The translations under genes and the position numbers were made by a program. This document shows, piece by piece, positions 25,261 through 33,011 of a stretch of DNA of 40,563 nucleotides (position 1 is its first letter; each line of letters begins with the position of its first letter). The notes beneath the pieces were generated by a model. The model did no database searches. It worked only from the letters and a program-made list of their open reading frames with translations, and was not told the DNA's origin. Source of the stretch: Actinomycetes bacterium (GTDB lineage Bacteria; Actinomycetota; Acidimicrobiia; Acidimicrobiales; RAAP-2); the NCBI GenBank assembly GCA_021786095.1, contig JAJYNX010000032.1:1-40563 (forward strand). The letters are read 5' to 3'.

Positions 25261-26240
25261 GAGGACGGCAGGTCGTCGAGCAGCGACGTGATCAGCGCGC
25301 TGAAGCCCGCGCGCAGGCCCGGGTCGGGCAGGACGTCCAGGGCCTCGTTGGCCAGGTCGAGGAAGCGTCGCGCGGCCCCGACGGTCTCGGCGACCGCGTT
25401 CGTGGCCACGACGAGCTTGCGCGCCCGCTCGCGGTCCTCGTCGCCCAGCACGCGGCCGAGGAGAGCGCGCAGCTCGTCGCCCACCGCCGGATCGCGCAGC
25501 GCGTAGAGGGTTGGCAGGTTGTAGATGCCCTCGGCGAGGTCCTGGCCCGCGGGCTTGCCCAACTGGTTCTCGACCGCGACGACGTCGAGGATGTCGTCGC
25601 GCAGTTGGTAGACCATGCCGAAGCACCGGCCGAACTCGCTCAGCGCCTCGGTCTGGGCGTCGTCGAGGCTAGCGGTGATCGCCCCGATGCGACAGCTCGA
25701 GGCCATCAGCGACGCGGTCTTGCCCTCGATGGCCTCGTAGTAGTCCTGCTCGGTGCGCGTGGTGGAGAACGCGGTGCGCACCTCGCTGGCCTGACCGCGC
25801 GTCAGCCAGGCCAGCGTGTGGGCGAGCAGCCGGGCGGACTCGACGCCTAGGTCCGCGGCGATGCCGGCCGAACGAGCCATCAGGTAGTCGCCCGCGACGA
25901 TCGCCACCAGGTTGCCGTAGCGGGCGTTGACGCTGTCCACGTTGCGTCGAACCATGGCCTCGTCCATGACGTCGTCGTGGTAGAGCGAGGCCAGGTGCAT
26001 GAGCTCCACCGCGACGCCGCCCATCAGGTCGTCGGTCGTCGCGGGCCGGGCCCCGCTGGTCGCCGCGGCGATCGCCAGCGTCGGGCGCAGGCGCTTGCCG
26101 CCGGCGTAGATGAGGTGGGTGGTGACCGCGTCGAGATAGTCGTCACCGATCACCACCGAGTCCGCGAGCAGGGTCTCGAGTCGGGCCAGGTCGGCGTCGA
26201 CCGTGGGCAGGCGCAGGAACTCGAGCGGATTCACGCACAC
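25257..26240 (-). CDS. Polyprenyl diphosphate synthase (trans, long chain)
   Basis: 327-residue all-helical isoprenyl synthase that elongates allylic diphosphates with isopentenyl diphosphate. The first aspartate-rich motif is LYHDDVMDE, the second QLRDDILDV; GGKRLRPTLAIAA is the IPP-binding region and EGKTASLMASSCRIG follows. Residues just before the first motif (VELMHLAS) are small to medium, which favours a longer product such as a menaquinone side chain (C40-C45), but length cannot be fixed by eye. GTG 26240 is the likely start (VCVNPLEFLRLPTV). It is transcribed against lysS and divergent from clpC. Confidence 0.92.
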   Translation of the reverse strand: MCVNPLEFLRLPTVDADLARLETLLADSVVIGDDYLDAVTTHLIYAGGKRLRPTLAIAAATSGARPATTDDLMGGVAVELMHLASLYHDDVMDEAMVRRNVDSVNARYGNLVAIVAGDYLMARSAGIAADLGVESARLLAHTLAWLTRGQASEVRTAFSTTRTEQDYYEAIEGKTASLMASSCRIGAITASLDDAQTEALSEFGRCFGMVYQLRDDILDVVAVENQLGKPAGQDLAEGIYNLPTLYALRDPAVGDELRALLGRVLGDEDRERARKLVVATNAVAETVGAARRFLDLANEALDVLPDPGLRAGFSALITSLLDDLPSS

Positions 26241-26335
26241 ACCTTAGAGGAGGCGGCTCGCCGAGCTCGGGGGTGGGGGCGATCGCGGCCGAGGTACCGG
26301 TACACTGCTACTAGTCAGCCGAAAAGGGATGAGAG

Positions 26336-28840
26336 TTGTTCGAACGATTTACAGACCGTGCCCGACGAGTCCTGGTACTCGCTCAGGAGGAGGCTCGTGA
26401 CCTGAATCACGCGTTCATCGGCACCGAGCACATCCTGCTCGGGCTGATTCGCGAGGGGGAAGGGGTCGCGGCCAAGGCACTGGACGCCCTTGGCGTCACC
26501 TACGACGTGGTGCGCGAGAAGGTGGAGGAGGCCATCGGCACCAACACCAACCCGTCGCCCGGCTCGCCTCCCTTTACGCCTCGGGCGAAGAAGGTGCTGG
26601 AGCTGTCGCTGCGCGAGGCCTTGCAGCTGGGCCACTCCTACATCGGCACCGAGCACATGCTGCTGGGACTGGTGCGCGAGGGTGACGGCGTCGCCGCCCA
26701 GGTGCTGAACGACCTGGGCGCCGACATGGCGCGGGTGCGCGCGCAGGTCATCCAGATGATGTCGGGTCAGGGCACCAAGGAGACCGGCTCGGCCGTGTCC
26801 TCGGGCGGACCCAAGGGTGACACGGACGCGTCGGGCGGGTCGGCCGTGCTCGACCAGTTCGGGCGCAACCTCACCCAGTACGCCCGCGAGGGCAAGCTCG
26901 ACCCGCTGGTGGGTCGTGAGAAGGAAGTCGAACGCGTGATGCAGGTCCTGTCGCGGCGCACCAAGAACAACCCGGTGCTCATCGGCGAGCCGGGGGTCGG
27001 CAAGACCGCCATCGTGGAGGGACTGGCCCAGCGGATCGTGGCCAACCAGGTTCCGGTGACGCTGGCCGACAAGCAGCTCTACACACTGGACCTCGGCGCG
27101 CTGGTCGCCGGCAGCCGCTACCGCGGCGACTTCGAGGAGCGCCTGAAGAAGGTGCTGAAGGAGATCCGCACGCGCGGCGACATCATCTTGTTCATCGACG
27201 AGATCCACACCCTGGTCGGCGCCGGCGCGGCCGAGGGCGCCATCGACGCCGCGTCGATCCTCAAGCCGATGCTGGCTCGCGGCGAGTTGCAGACCGTGGG
27301 CGCGACGACCATCGACGAGTACCGCAAGCACATCGAGAAGGACGCGGCGCTGGAGCGCCGCTTCCAGCCGGTCAAGGTCGAGCAGCCCTCGGTGGCCATG
27401 ACCATCGAGATCCTCAAGGGCCTGCGCGAGGTCTACGAGGAGTTCCACGCGGTCAAGATCACCGACCAGGCGCTGGTCGCCGCGGCCAACCTGGCCGATC
27501 GCTACATCGCCGATCGCTTCCTGCCCGACAAGGCCATCGACCTCATCGACGAGGCGGGGAGCCGTCTGCGCATCCGGCGCATGGACGCGCCGCCCGCTGC
27601 GGTGAAGATCGACGAGGACCTGGCGCGCGTGCGCGCCGACAAGGAGAGCGCGATGGACAGCGGCGCTCTCGAGCAGGCCAAGGCCCTCGAGGAGCGCGAG
27701 CGCGAGCTGGTGACCAAGAAGGAGGCCCTGGACGTGACGGTGGCCGCCTCGGGTGGCAGCACGTTCGATCTGGTCGACGAGGAGACGATCGCCGAGGTGC
27801 TGGCCAACTGGACCGGCATCCCGGTCTACCGGCTGACCGAGGAGGAGACGTCCAAGCTGCTGCGCATGGAGGACGAGCTCCACAAGCGCATCATCGGCCA
27901 GGACGAGGCCATCATCGCGCTGAGCCGCGCCATCCGGCGCACCCGCGCGGGCCTGAAGGATCCCAAGCGCCCCGGCGGGTCGTTCATCTTCCTGGGCCCC
28001 ACTGGCGTGGGCAAGACCGAGTTGGCCAAGACGCTGGCGGAGTTCCTGTTCGACGACGAGGATGCGCTGATCCAGCTCGACATGAGCGAGTACATGGAGA
28101 AGCACTCGGTGAGTCGTCTGGTGGGCTCGCCCCCCGGCTACGTCGGCTACGACGAGGGCGGGCAGCTGACCGAGGCCGTGCGGCGCAAGCCCTTCTCCGT
28201 GGTCCTCTTCGACGAGGTGGAGAAGGCCCACCCCGACGTGTTCAACACGCTGCTGCAGATCCTGGAGGATGGTCGCCTGACCGACGCGCAGGGTCGCGCG
28301 GTCGACTTCAAGAACACCATCCTGATCATGACCTCGAACCTTGGCACGGCGGACCTGCGCCGCGCCGCGATCGGCTTCGGCAAGGGCTCGGACGTCCTGA
28401 CCCACGAGCGCATGAAGGAGAAGGTCAACCAGGCGCTGAAGGCGCACTTCCGCCCGGAGTTCCTCAACCGCATCGACGACACGATCGTCTTCCACGAGCT
28501 GACTCGCGCGGAGGTGATCCTGATCGCGGACCTGTTCGTCGCACGACTGCGCGAGCAGTTGGCGGTGCAGGGTCTCGGCCTGGAGCTGTCGGCGAGCGCG
28601 CAGAACTTCCTCGCGGAGAAGGGCTACGACCCCGAGCTCGGGGCGCGGCCGCTGCGCCGGGCCATCCAGCAGTACGTGGAGGACGTGTTGAGCGAGAAGA
28701 TCCTCTTCAAGGAGTTCCGAGTCGGCCAGACCATCGTGGTGGACACCGCGGAGGGTGACGACGGCACGTATCTCACCTTCGAGGGGGTCGAGGGTCTCCC
28801 GCCGTCGGTGGACTTCGAGGACCTGACGCCGAATCGGTGA
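26336..28840 (+). CDS. clpC: ATP-dependent Clp protease ATP-binding subunit ClpC
   Basis: 834-residue Hsp100 unfoldase for ClpP. The duplicated Clp_N domain is at ~1-140 ([37 protein letters not shown]). AAA-1 Walker A is GEPGVGKT (217-224) with [14 protein letters not shown] as Walker B. A UVR-type coiled middle domain (~425-460) marks ClpC. AAA-2 Walker A is GPTGVGKT (554-561), followed by [20 protein letters not shown] and a C-terminal D2-small domain. The start is TTG at 26336, with AAAGGGA 6 nt upstream; no ATG or GTG fits. No CtsR, ClgR or HAIR-type operator was recognised upstream. The stop overlaps radA (GTGA). Confidence 0.96.
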   Translation: MFERFTDRARRVLVLAQEEARDLNHAFIGTEHILLGLIREGEGVAAKALDALGVTYDVVREKVEEAIGTNTNPSPGSPPFTPRAKKVLELSLREALQLGHSYIGTEHMLLGLVREGDGVAAQVLNDLGADMARVRAQVIQMMSGQGTKETGSAVSSGGPKGDTDASGGSAVLDQFGRNLTQYAREGKLDPLVGREKEVERVMQVLSRRTKNNPVLIGEPGVGKTAIVEGLAQRIVANQVPVTLADKQLYTLDLGALVAGSRYRGDFEERLKKVLKEIRTRGDIILFIDEIHTLVGAGAAEGAIDAASILKPMLARGELQTVGATTIDEYRKHIEKDAALERRFQPVKVEQPSVAMTIEILKGLREVYEEFHAVKITDQALVAAANLADRYIADRFLPDKAIDLIDEAGSRLRIRRMDAPPAAVKIDEDLARVRADKESAMDSGALEQAKALEERERELVTKKEALDVTVAASGGSTFDLVDEETIAEVLANWTGIPVYRLTEEETSKLLRMEDELHKRIIGQDEAIIALSRAIRRTRAGLKDPKRPGGSFIFLGPTGVGKTELAKTLAEFLFDDEDALIQLDMSEYMEKHSVSRLVGSPPGYVGYDEGGQLTEAVRRKPFSVVLFDEVEKAHPDVFNTLLQILEDGRLTDAQGRAVDFKNTILIMTSNLGTADLRRAAIGFGKGSDVLTHERMKEKVNQALKAHFRPEFLNRIDDTIVFHELTRAEVILIADLFVARLREQLAVQGLGLELSASAQNFLAEKGYDPELGARPLRRAIQQYVEDVLSEKILFKEFRVGQTIVVDTAEGDDGTYLTFEGVEGLPPSVDFEDLTPNR

Positions 28841-30186
28841 CACAGCGGCCGCCTAGGGTGGCCGGCGTGAAGAGCAAGGACGTCCACGTCTGTCGATCCT
28901 GCGGGACGACGGCGTTGCGCTGGGCGGGGCGCTGCCCCGGCTGCGGTGAGTGGAACTCCCTCGAGGTCCGCCGCGTGGCGGAGGTCGCTCCGGTGCTCGA
29001 GGAGTTGCGCGACGTCGACGTGTCGGGCGATCCCGCGACGCCCAGCGGCGTGAGCGAACTCGACCGTGTGCTGGGCGGCGGCCTGGTGCCCGGTTCGACG
29101 ACTCTGCTCTTCGGCGAACCCGGCGTCGGAAAGTCCACGCTGGCCCTGAGCGTGCTCTGCGCCGTCGCCACGGCGGGCCACGGCGCCCTGCTCATCGCCA
29201 GCGAGGAGTCGGCCGCCCAGGTCGCTCGCCGAGCGCGACGCCTGGGACCGGTGCCCGCGGGGCTCGGCCTCGTCGCCACCACCGACGTCGACGAGGCCGT
29301 GGCCGCCCTGGCTCACCACCCGCGCGTCGCGGTCGTGGACTCGGTCTCGGCGTTGAGCGACGGGGGACTCACGACCGCGCCGGGGTCGGTGCCCCAGGTT
29401 CGCCAAGCCGCCGAGCGGCTGTGTCGGGTGGCCAAGTCCACCGGCACCGCCCTGATCCTGGTGGGTCACGTGACCAAGGACGGCGAGCTCGCGGGCCCCC
29501 GAGCGCTCGAGCACCTCGTGGACACCGTGGTGCGCGTCGAAGGGGACCGCCACGGCTCCCTACGCCTCCTGCGCGCTCTCAAGCACCGCTTCGGGCCCAC
29601 CGATGAGGTGGGACTGCTGGAGATGGTGGCGGGGGGCTTGCGTGAGCCACCCGACGACGCCCTCGGGCGTCGCGCGGCGCTGGAGGTGCCCGGTGTCGTG
29701 GGGACGGTGACCCTCGACGGCTCGCGCTCGTTCGTCGTCGAGGTGCAGGCTCTGGTGGCCGCACCGACCGGCACGGCGCGCCGGGTGGCGCACCTGGTCT
29801 CCTCGCAGCGCCTCTCGCTGCTGCTCGCCGTCCTCGACGCGCGGTGCGCGGTGGCCACGGGGAGCCTCGACGTATTCGCGAGCACCGCGGGCGGGCTCGC
29901 GGCCACCGAGCCCGGCGTCGACGCGGCCCTCGCCCTCGCGATCGCCTCGGTCGTCGCGGGCTTCGCCGTGTCGCGTTCACTCGTGGTCGTCGGCGAGGTG
30001 GGGTTGGCGGGCGAACTGCGCGCGGTCGTGGGGCTCACGCGCCGGGTGCGCGAGGCGCGCCGCGTGGGCGCGACTCTGGTGATCGCGCCGGTCGAGGGCG
30101 ACCTCGACGAGGTGGCCGACATCGACGTGGTGCGCTGCGGGTCCCTGATCGAGGCGATCGAGGCGGCACGCTCCGCTTCGAAATGA
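28837..30186 (+). CDS. radA: DNA repair protein RadA
   Basis: 449-residue RecA-like helicase acting in branch migration of recombination intermediates. A C4 zinc finger uses C19, C22, C33 and C36. The ATPase domain has Walker A GEPGVGKST and RVAVVDSVSALSD as Walker B; the C-terminus is a Lon-like domain (AVVGLTRRVREARRVGAT). The RadA-specific KNRFG motif reads KHRFG (249-253), an Asn-to-His change at a normally invariant position. GTG 28837 overlaps the clpC stop; GTG 28867 (VKSKDVHVC) would give a shorter, equally plausible N-terminus. clpC-radA-carD order is common in actinobacteria. Confidence 0.94.
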   Translation: MTQRPPRVAGVKSKDVHVCRSCGTTALRWAGRCPGCGEWNSLEVRRVAEVAPVLEELRDVDVSGDPATPSGVSELDRVLGGGLVPGSTTLLFGEPGVGKSTLALSVLCAVATAGHGALLIASEESAAQVARRARRLGPVPAGLGLVATTDVDEAVAALAHHPRVAVVDSVSALSDGGLTTAPGSVPQVRQAAERLCRVAKSTGTALILVGHVTKDGELAGPRALEHLVDTVVRVEGDRHGSLRLLRALKHRFGPTDEVGLLEMVAGGLREPPDDALGRRAALEVPGVVGTVTLDGSRSFVVEVQALVAAPTGTARRVAHLVSSQRLSLLLAVLDARCAVATGSLDVFASTAGGLAATEPGVDAALALAIASVVAGFAVSRSLVVVGEVGLAGELRAVVGLTRRVREARRVGATLVIAPVEGDLDEVADIDVVRCGSLIEAIEAARSASK

Positions 30187-30194
30187 GCGAAATC

Positions 30195-30203
30195 TGGTAA
30201 ACT
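30195..30203 (+). promoter_or_regulatory. Probable extended -10 promoter of carD
   Basis: TGGTAAACT (30195-30203) is an extended -10 element: TG, one base, then TAAACT. It lies in an AT-rich pocket directly after the radA stop, 45 bp before the carD ATG, with no clear -35. AGGAGA (30233-30238) is the carD ribosome-binding site. A separate promoter here would let carD, ispD, ispF and rlmB be expressed independently of clpC-radA. This is a pattern call only. Confidence 0.45.
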
Positions 30204-30247
30204 ATCTAGTCCCCCGGAATGCTCCGGAGCAGAGGAGATTCGACTGC

Positions 30248-30736
30248 ATGGCCGCTCGCAAGTACAAAAAAGGTGATCGTCTCGTGTACCCCCACCACGG
30301 AGCGTGCACCGTCGAAAAGATCGAGAAGATGACGGCTTTTGACGTGAAACAGGACTACCTCAAGCTCAAGGTCGCCTACACCGATTTGGTCCTGATGGTT
30401 CCCGTCGCCAACGCCGAGTCGGTGGGACTGCGCGACGTGATCAACGACGAGGAGGTCGAGGAGGTGTTCGCGGTGCTGCGCAAGAAGGAGGCGCGTATGC
30501 CGACCAACTGGTCGCGGCGCTTCAAGAACCACTCCGAGAAGCTCCGGTCGGGCGACATCTACCAGGTCGCGGAGGTCGTGCGCAACCTCTCCATCCGTGA
30601 CAAGGACAAGGGCCTGTCCGCCGGCGAGAAGCGGATGCTGACGCGGGCTCGTCAGATCCTCGTGTCGGAGTTGACCTTCGCGCTCAACGTCGACACCGAG
30701 GCGGCCGAGCAGAAGCTCGCCTCGGTCCTTCCCTAG
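30248..30736 (+). CDS. carD: CarD/CdnL family RNA polymerase-binding transcription factor
   Basis: 162-residue CarD. The N-terminal Tudor-like RNA polymerase interaction domain (~1-60) reads KKGDRLVYPHHGACTVEKIE; the C-terminal helical domain contains NWSRRFKNHSEKLRSGDIYQ (with the Trp that contacts the -10 upstream fork) and GLSAGEKRMLTRARQIL. CarD stabilises open complexes at rRNA and housekeeping promoters in actinobacteria. ATG 30248 with AGGAGA upstream is clear. It is followed within 2 bp by ispD, a conserved linkage. Confidence 0.96.
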   Translation: MAARKYKKGDRLVYPHHGACTVEKIEKMTAFDVKQDYLKLKVAYTDLVLMVPVANAESVGLRDVINDEEVEEVFAVLRKKEARMPTNWSRRFKNHSEKLRSGDIYQVAEVVRNLSIRDKDKGLSAGEKRMLTRARQILVSELTFALNVDTEAAEQKLASVLP

Positions 30737-30738
30737 CC

Positions 30739-31377
30739 GTGCGCGTGGCCGCCGTCGTCGTGGCTGGCGGCCGAGGGGAGCGCTTCGGGGGCCTCAAGCA
30801 GTTCGCGCCCCTCGACGGGGCAACGGTGTCGGCGCACAGCGTGTCCGCCGCGCGCTCGGTGGCGCCCTTCGTGGTACTCGTCGTGCCCGACCCCTACGGG
30901 GGTGACGGCGAGGGGGCTGATCTGGTGGTGACCGGCGGGGCGACGCGCACCGAGTCGGTGCGTGCGGGACTCGAGGTCCTGGACGAGGTGGACATCGTGG
31001 TGGTGCACGACGCTGCTCGTCCGTGGGCGACCCGGGCGCTCTTCGAGTCGGTGGTCGCCGCGGTCGAGGCCGGGGCGGACGCGGCGGTGCCGGGGCTCTC
31101 GATCACCGACACGGTGAAGCGCGTGGATGTCGAGGGCACGGTGACCGTGGTGCGAGCGACGGAGGAGCGTGATCAGCTCGTCACCGTGCAGACGCCGCAG
31201 GCCTTTCGTTACGCGACGCTGGTGAGCGCCCACGCGGCGGGCCAACCGGCCACGGACGACGCGGCCCTGGTGGAACGACTGGGTGGACGCGTCGTGGTCG
31301 TACCCGGCGAGGAGGCCAACGTCAAGATCACACGGCCGGCGGACCTGGGCGTGGGCGTGGCGGGAGGTGACGGGTGA
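30739..31377 (+). CDS. ispD: 2-C-methyl-D-erythritol 4-phosphate cytidylyltransferase
   Basis: 212-residue MEP-pathway enzyme making CDP-methylerythritol. The nucleotidyl-transferase loop AAVVVAGGRGERFGGLKQF begins at residue ~4; VVVHDAARPWATRALFESVV and TVQTPQAFRYATLV (substrate binding) and TDDAALVERLGG follow. The protein is slightly short for the family, with trimmed loops around residues 55-65, but all core motifs are present. GTG 30739 is 2 bp after the carD stop; the 3' end overlaps ispF by 4 nt. Confidence 0.94.
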   Translation: MRVAAVVVAGGRGERFGGLKQFAPLDGATVSAHSVSAARSVAPFVVLVVPDPYGGDGEGADLVVTGGATRTESVRAGLEVLDEVDIVVVHDAARPWATRALFESVVAAVEAGADAAVPGLSITDTVKRVDVEGTVTVVRATEERDQLVTVQTPQAFRYATLVSAHAAGQPATDDAALVERLGGRVVVVPGEEANVKITRPADLGVGVAGGDG

Positions 31378-31847
31378 GGATCGGGCAGGGTGTCGACGTG
31401 CACCGTCGCAGTGATGACCCCCAGCGCGAGCTGTGGCTCGGCCTCGTGCGGATCCCGGGAGCACCCGGCCTCCAGGGCCACTCCGATGCCGACGTGGCGA
31501 CGCACGCGTTGTGCGACGCACTGCTCGGTGCCGCGAGCCTCGGCGACCTCGGACGTCAGTTCCCCGACAGTGATCCCGCCACGGCGGACATCGCCTCGTC
31601 GCGTCTCCTCGCCTCGACGGTGTCGCTCGTGCACGGCGCGGGATGGCGAGCGGTCTCGGCCGACGTGACGATCATCGCGGAGCAGCCGCGCTTGAGTCCG
31701 TTCATGGACGCGATGAGCGCGGCACTGTCCGCGGCGGTCGGGGCACCCGTGTCGGTGAAGGCAACGACCGCCGAGGGCCTAGGAGCCCTCGGGCGCGTCG
31801 AAGGCATCGGGGCGCTGGCCGTGGCACTGGTGGAGGAGCGAGTATGA
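31374..31847 (+). CDS. ispF: 2-C-methyl-D-erythritol 2,4-cyclodiphosphate synthase
   Basis: 157-residue trimeric zinc enzyme of the MEP isoprenoid pathway. The zinc ligands are in GQGVDVHRRS (D, H) and LQGHSDADVATHALCDALLG; LGDLGRQFPDSDP, DVTIIAEQPRL and SVKATTAEGLGALGRVEGIGA complete the family pattern. GTG 31374 overlaps the ispD stop and the ATG of rlmB overlaps its own stop. IspD and IspF supply precursors for the prenyl synthase at 25257-26240. Confidence 0.95.
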   Translation: MRIGQGVDVHRRSDDPQRELWLGLVRIPGAPGLQGHSDADVATHALCDALLGAASLGDLGRQFPDSDPATADIASSRLLASTVSLVHGAGWRAVSADVTIIAEQPRLSPFMDAMSAALSAAVGAPVSVKATTAEGLGALGRVEGIGALAVALVEERV

Positions 31848-32707
31848 GTGGACCGCGGCCTTCGAGGCGCCCGGGAAGTCGGTCCGTGGCGTCGGGCTCG
31901 CCGCGCCGGGGAGCGCCACCGCGAGCGGCGGTAGGTCGCCCACGCGGCGATCGGGGTGACGGTCTCGGAGGTGAGCAGGTCGAGGGCCGCCACGCGGTGC
32001 TCGAGCTGCTACGCGCGCAGCGCCGTCCGGTCCAGCGCGTGCTGCTGGCCGACGCGCAGGACCCTTCTGACATCCTGGACGAAATCGAGCGGGAGGCCCG
32101 GCGCCAGCACGTGCCCGTGCAGGTGGTTTCGATGGCTCGTCTGGACCGCGAGGCGCGGACCGAGGGGCACCAGGGCGTGATGGCGCTCGCGCGACGCATA
32201 CCGACCGTCACTTTGGACGAGCTGCTCGAGGTTGACAACGCCTTCCTCCTCGTGGGCGACAGCGTGACCGACCCGAGGAACTTGGGTGCGATGCTGCGTA
32301 GTGTCGAAGGCGCCGGCGTGACGGGCGTCGTCCTGCCCCGTCACCGGGCCTCGCGCATATCGCCCACCGTGACCAAGACTGCCGCGGGCGCGATCGAGTA
32401 CCTGACATTCAGCGATGTGGGCGGGATACCATCCGCGATCGATCAGATGAATCGGGCGGGCCTCCTGACCGTCGGACTGGCCGGTGAGTCCGCGGCATCG
32501 CTCTATGACCTGGATCTGCGCGACACGCCGATGGCACTCGTCGTGGGCGGTGAGGAGAGGGGACTCAGTAGTCTCGTGCGCAAGCGCTGCGCTGCTGTCG
32601 TCGCCATCCCTCAAAGGGGGCACATCAGTTCGCTCAACGCCGGTGTCGCCGTCTCGATCGCGGCCTTCGAGGTGGCTCGACAACGAGCGCAGCGCCCGCG
32701 CAGCTAG
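31844..32707 (+). CDS. rlmB: 23S rRNA 2'-O-methyltransferase, RlmB/TrmH (SpoU) family
   Basis: 287-residue SPOUT methyltransferase. Residues 1-48 are a disordered Arg/Pro/Gly-rich extension. A substrate-binding domain (VEGRHAVLELLRAQ) and then the knotted SpoU domain follow: LLVGDSVTDPRNLGAMLRSVEGAGV (motif 1), ALVVGGEERGL (motif 2), and VAIPQRGHISSLNAGVAVSIAAFE (motif 3). It probably methylates G2251 of 23S rRNA. ATG 31844 overlaps ispF by 4 nt. cysS, often placed before this gene in actinobacteria, is missing. GC content falls sharply just after its stop. Confidence 0.93.
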   Translation: MSGPRPSRRPGSRSVASGSPRRGAPPRAAVGRPRGDRGDGLGGEQVEGRHAVLELLRAQRRPVQRVLLADAQDPSDILDEIEREARRQHVPVQVVSMARLDREARTEGHQGVMALARRIPTVTLDELLEVDNAFLLVGDSVTDPRNLGAMLRSVEGAGVTGVVLPRHRASRISPTVTKTAAGAIEYLTFSDVGGIPSAIDQMNRAGLLTVGLAGESAASLYDLDLRDTPMALVVGGEERGLSSLVRKRCAAVVAIPQRGHISSLNAGVAVSIAAFEVARQRAQRPRS

Positions 32708-32737
32708 CGCCGACGTCGGATGGGTGGACCCACCCGT

Positions 32738-32760
32738 CCCGAAACAATATTTGTTTGGGG
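32738..32760 (+). terminator. Hairpin after rlmB, possible terminator
   Basis: CCCGAAACAA (32738-32747), loop TAT, TTGTTTGGGG (32751-32760) form a 10-bp stem with a single G-G mismatch. No T-tract follows, so termination may be weak or bidirectional. A smaller GGGTGG/CCACCC inverted repeat lies just before it (32722-32735). It marks the end of the clpC-rlmB transcription block and the boundary of the AT-rich segment. Confidence 0.5.
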
Positions 32761-33011
32761 TCAACTGATCCGCAATTCAAGCGACAGTTGTGATAGCGAT
32801 CAATACGTCTGATTGGGTCAACACGGAACAATTTATTTGTTAGTAAGTAATTCCGTGTTTACGCCCGAAATGACGGAGATAAATGATCACGCAAAAGTAG
32901 TCAAGATTTAGAGTTGGTACTCAATACGATAGTGGACTGTGTCGAAAATAAACGGTGAGTTTTAAGTAGAGTATTGCAGCCAATCATATCTGCGAATGTA
33001 GTCGCATATTG
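32761..33011. other. AT-rich non-coding stretch with inverted repeats
   Basis: About 250 bp with clearly lower GC than anything before it and no plausible gene on either strand. It contains the 9-bp inverted repeat AACACGGAA (32820-32828) / TTCCGTGTT (32851-32859) around a 22-nt loop that itself can pair (AACAA with TTGTT), and a second hairpin TGCGA (32991-32995) / TCGCA (33002-33006) immediately before the next gene's start. No sigma-70 promoter is convincing. It looks like transferred DNA carrying the upstream region of the repeat-protein gene. Confidence 0.6.

Noticed and set aside
26281-26335. HAIR, ClgR or CtsR operator in front of clpC
   Set aside because: No recognisable consensus; only TACACT as a weak -10 candidate.
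26315-28843. An 842-codon minus-strand frame opposite clpC
   Set aside because: Exact mirror of clpC codon structure with no recognisable domain; a shadow.
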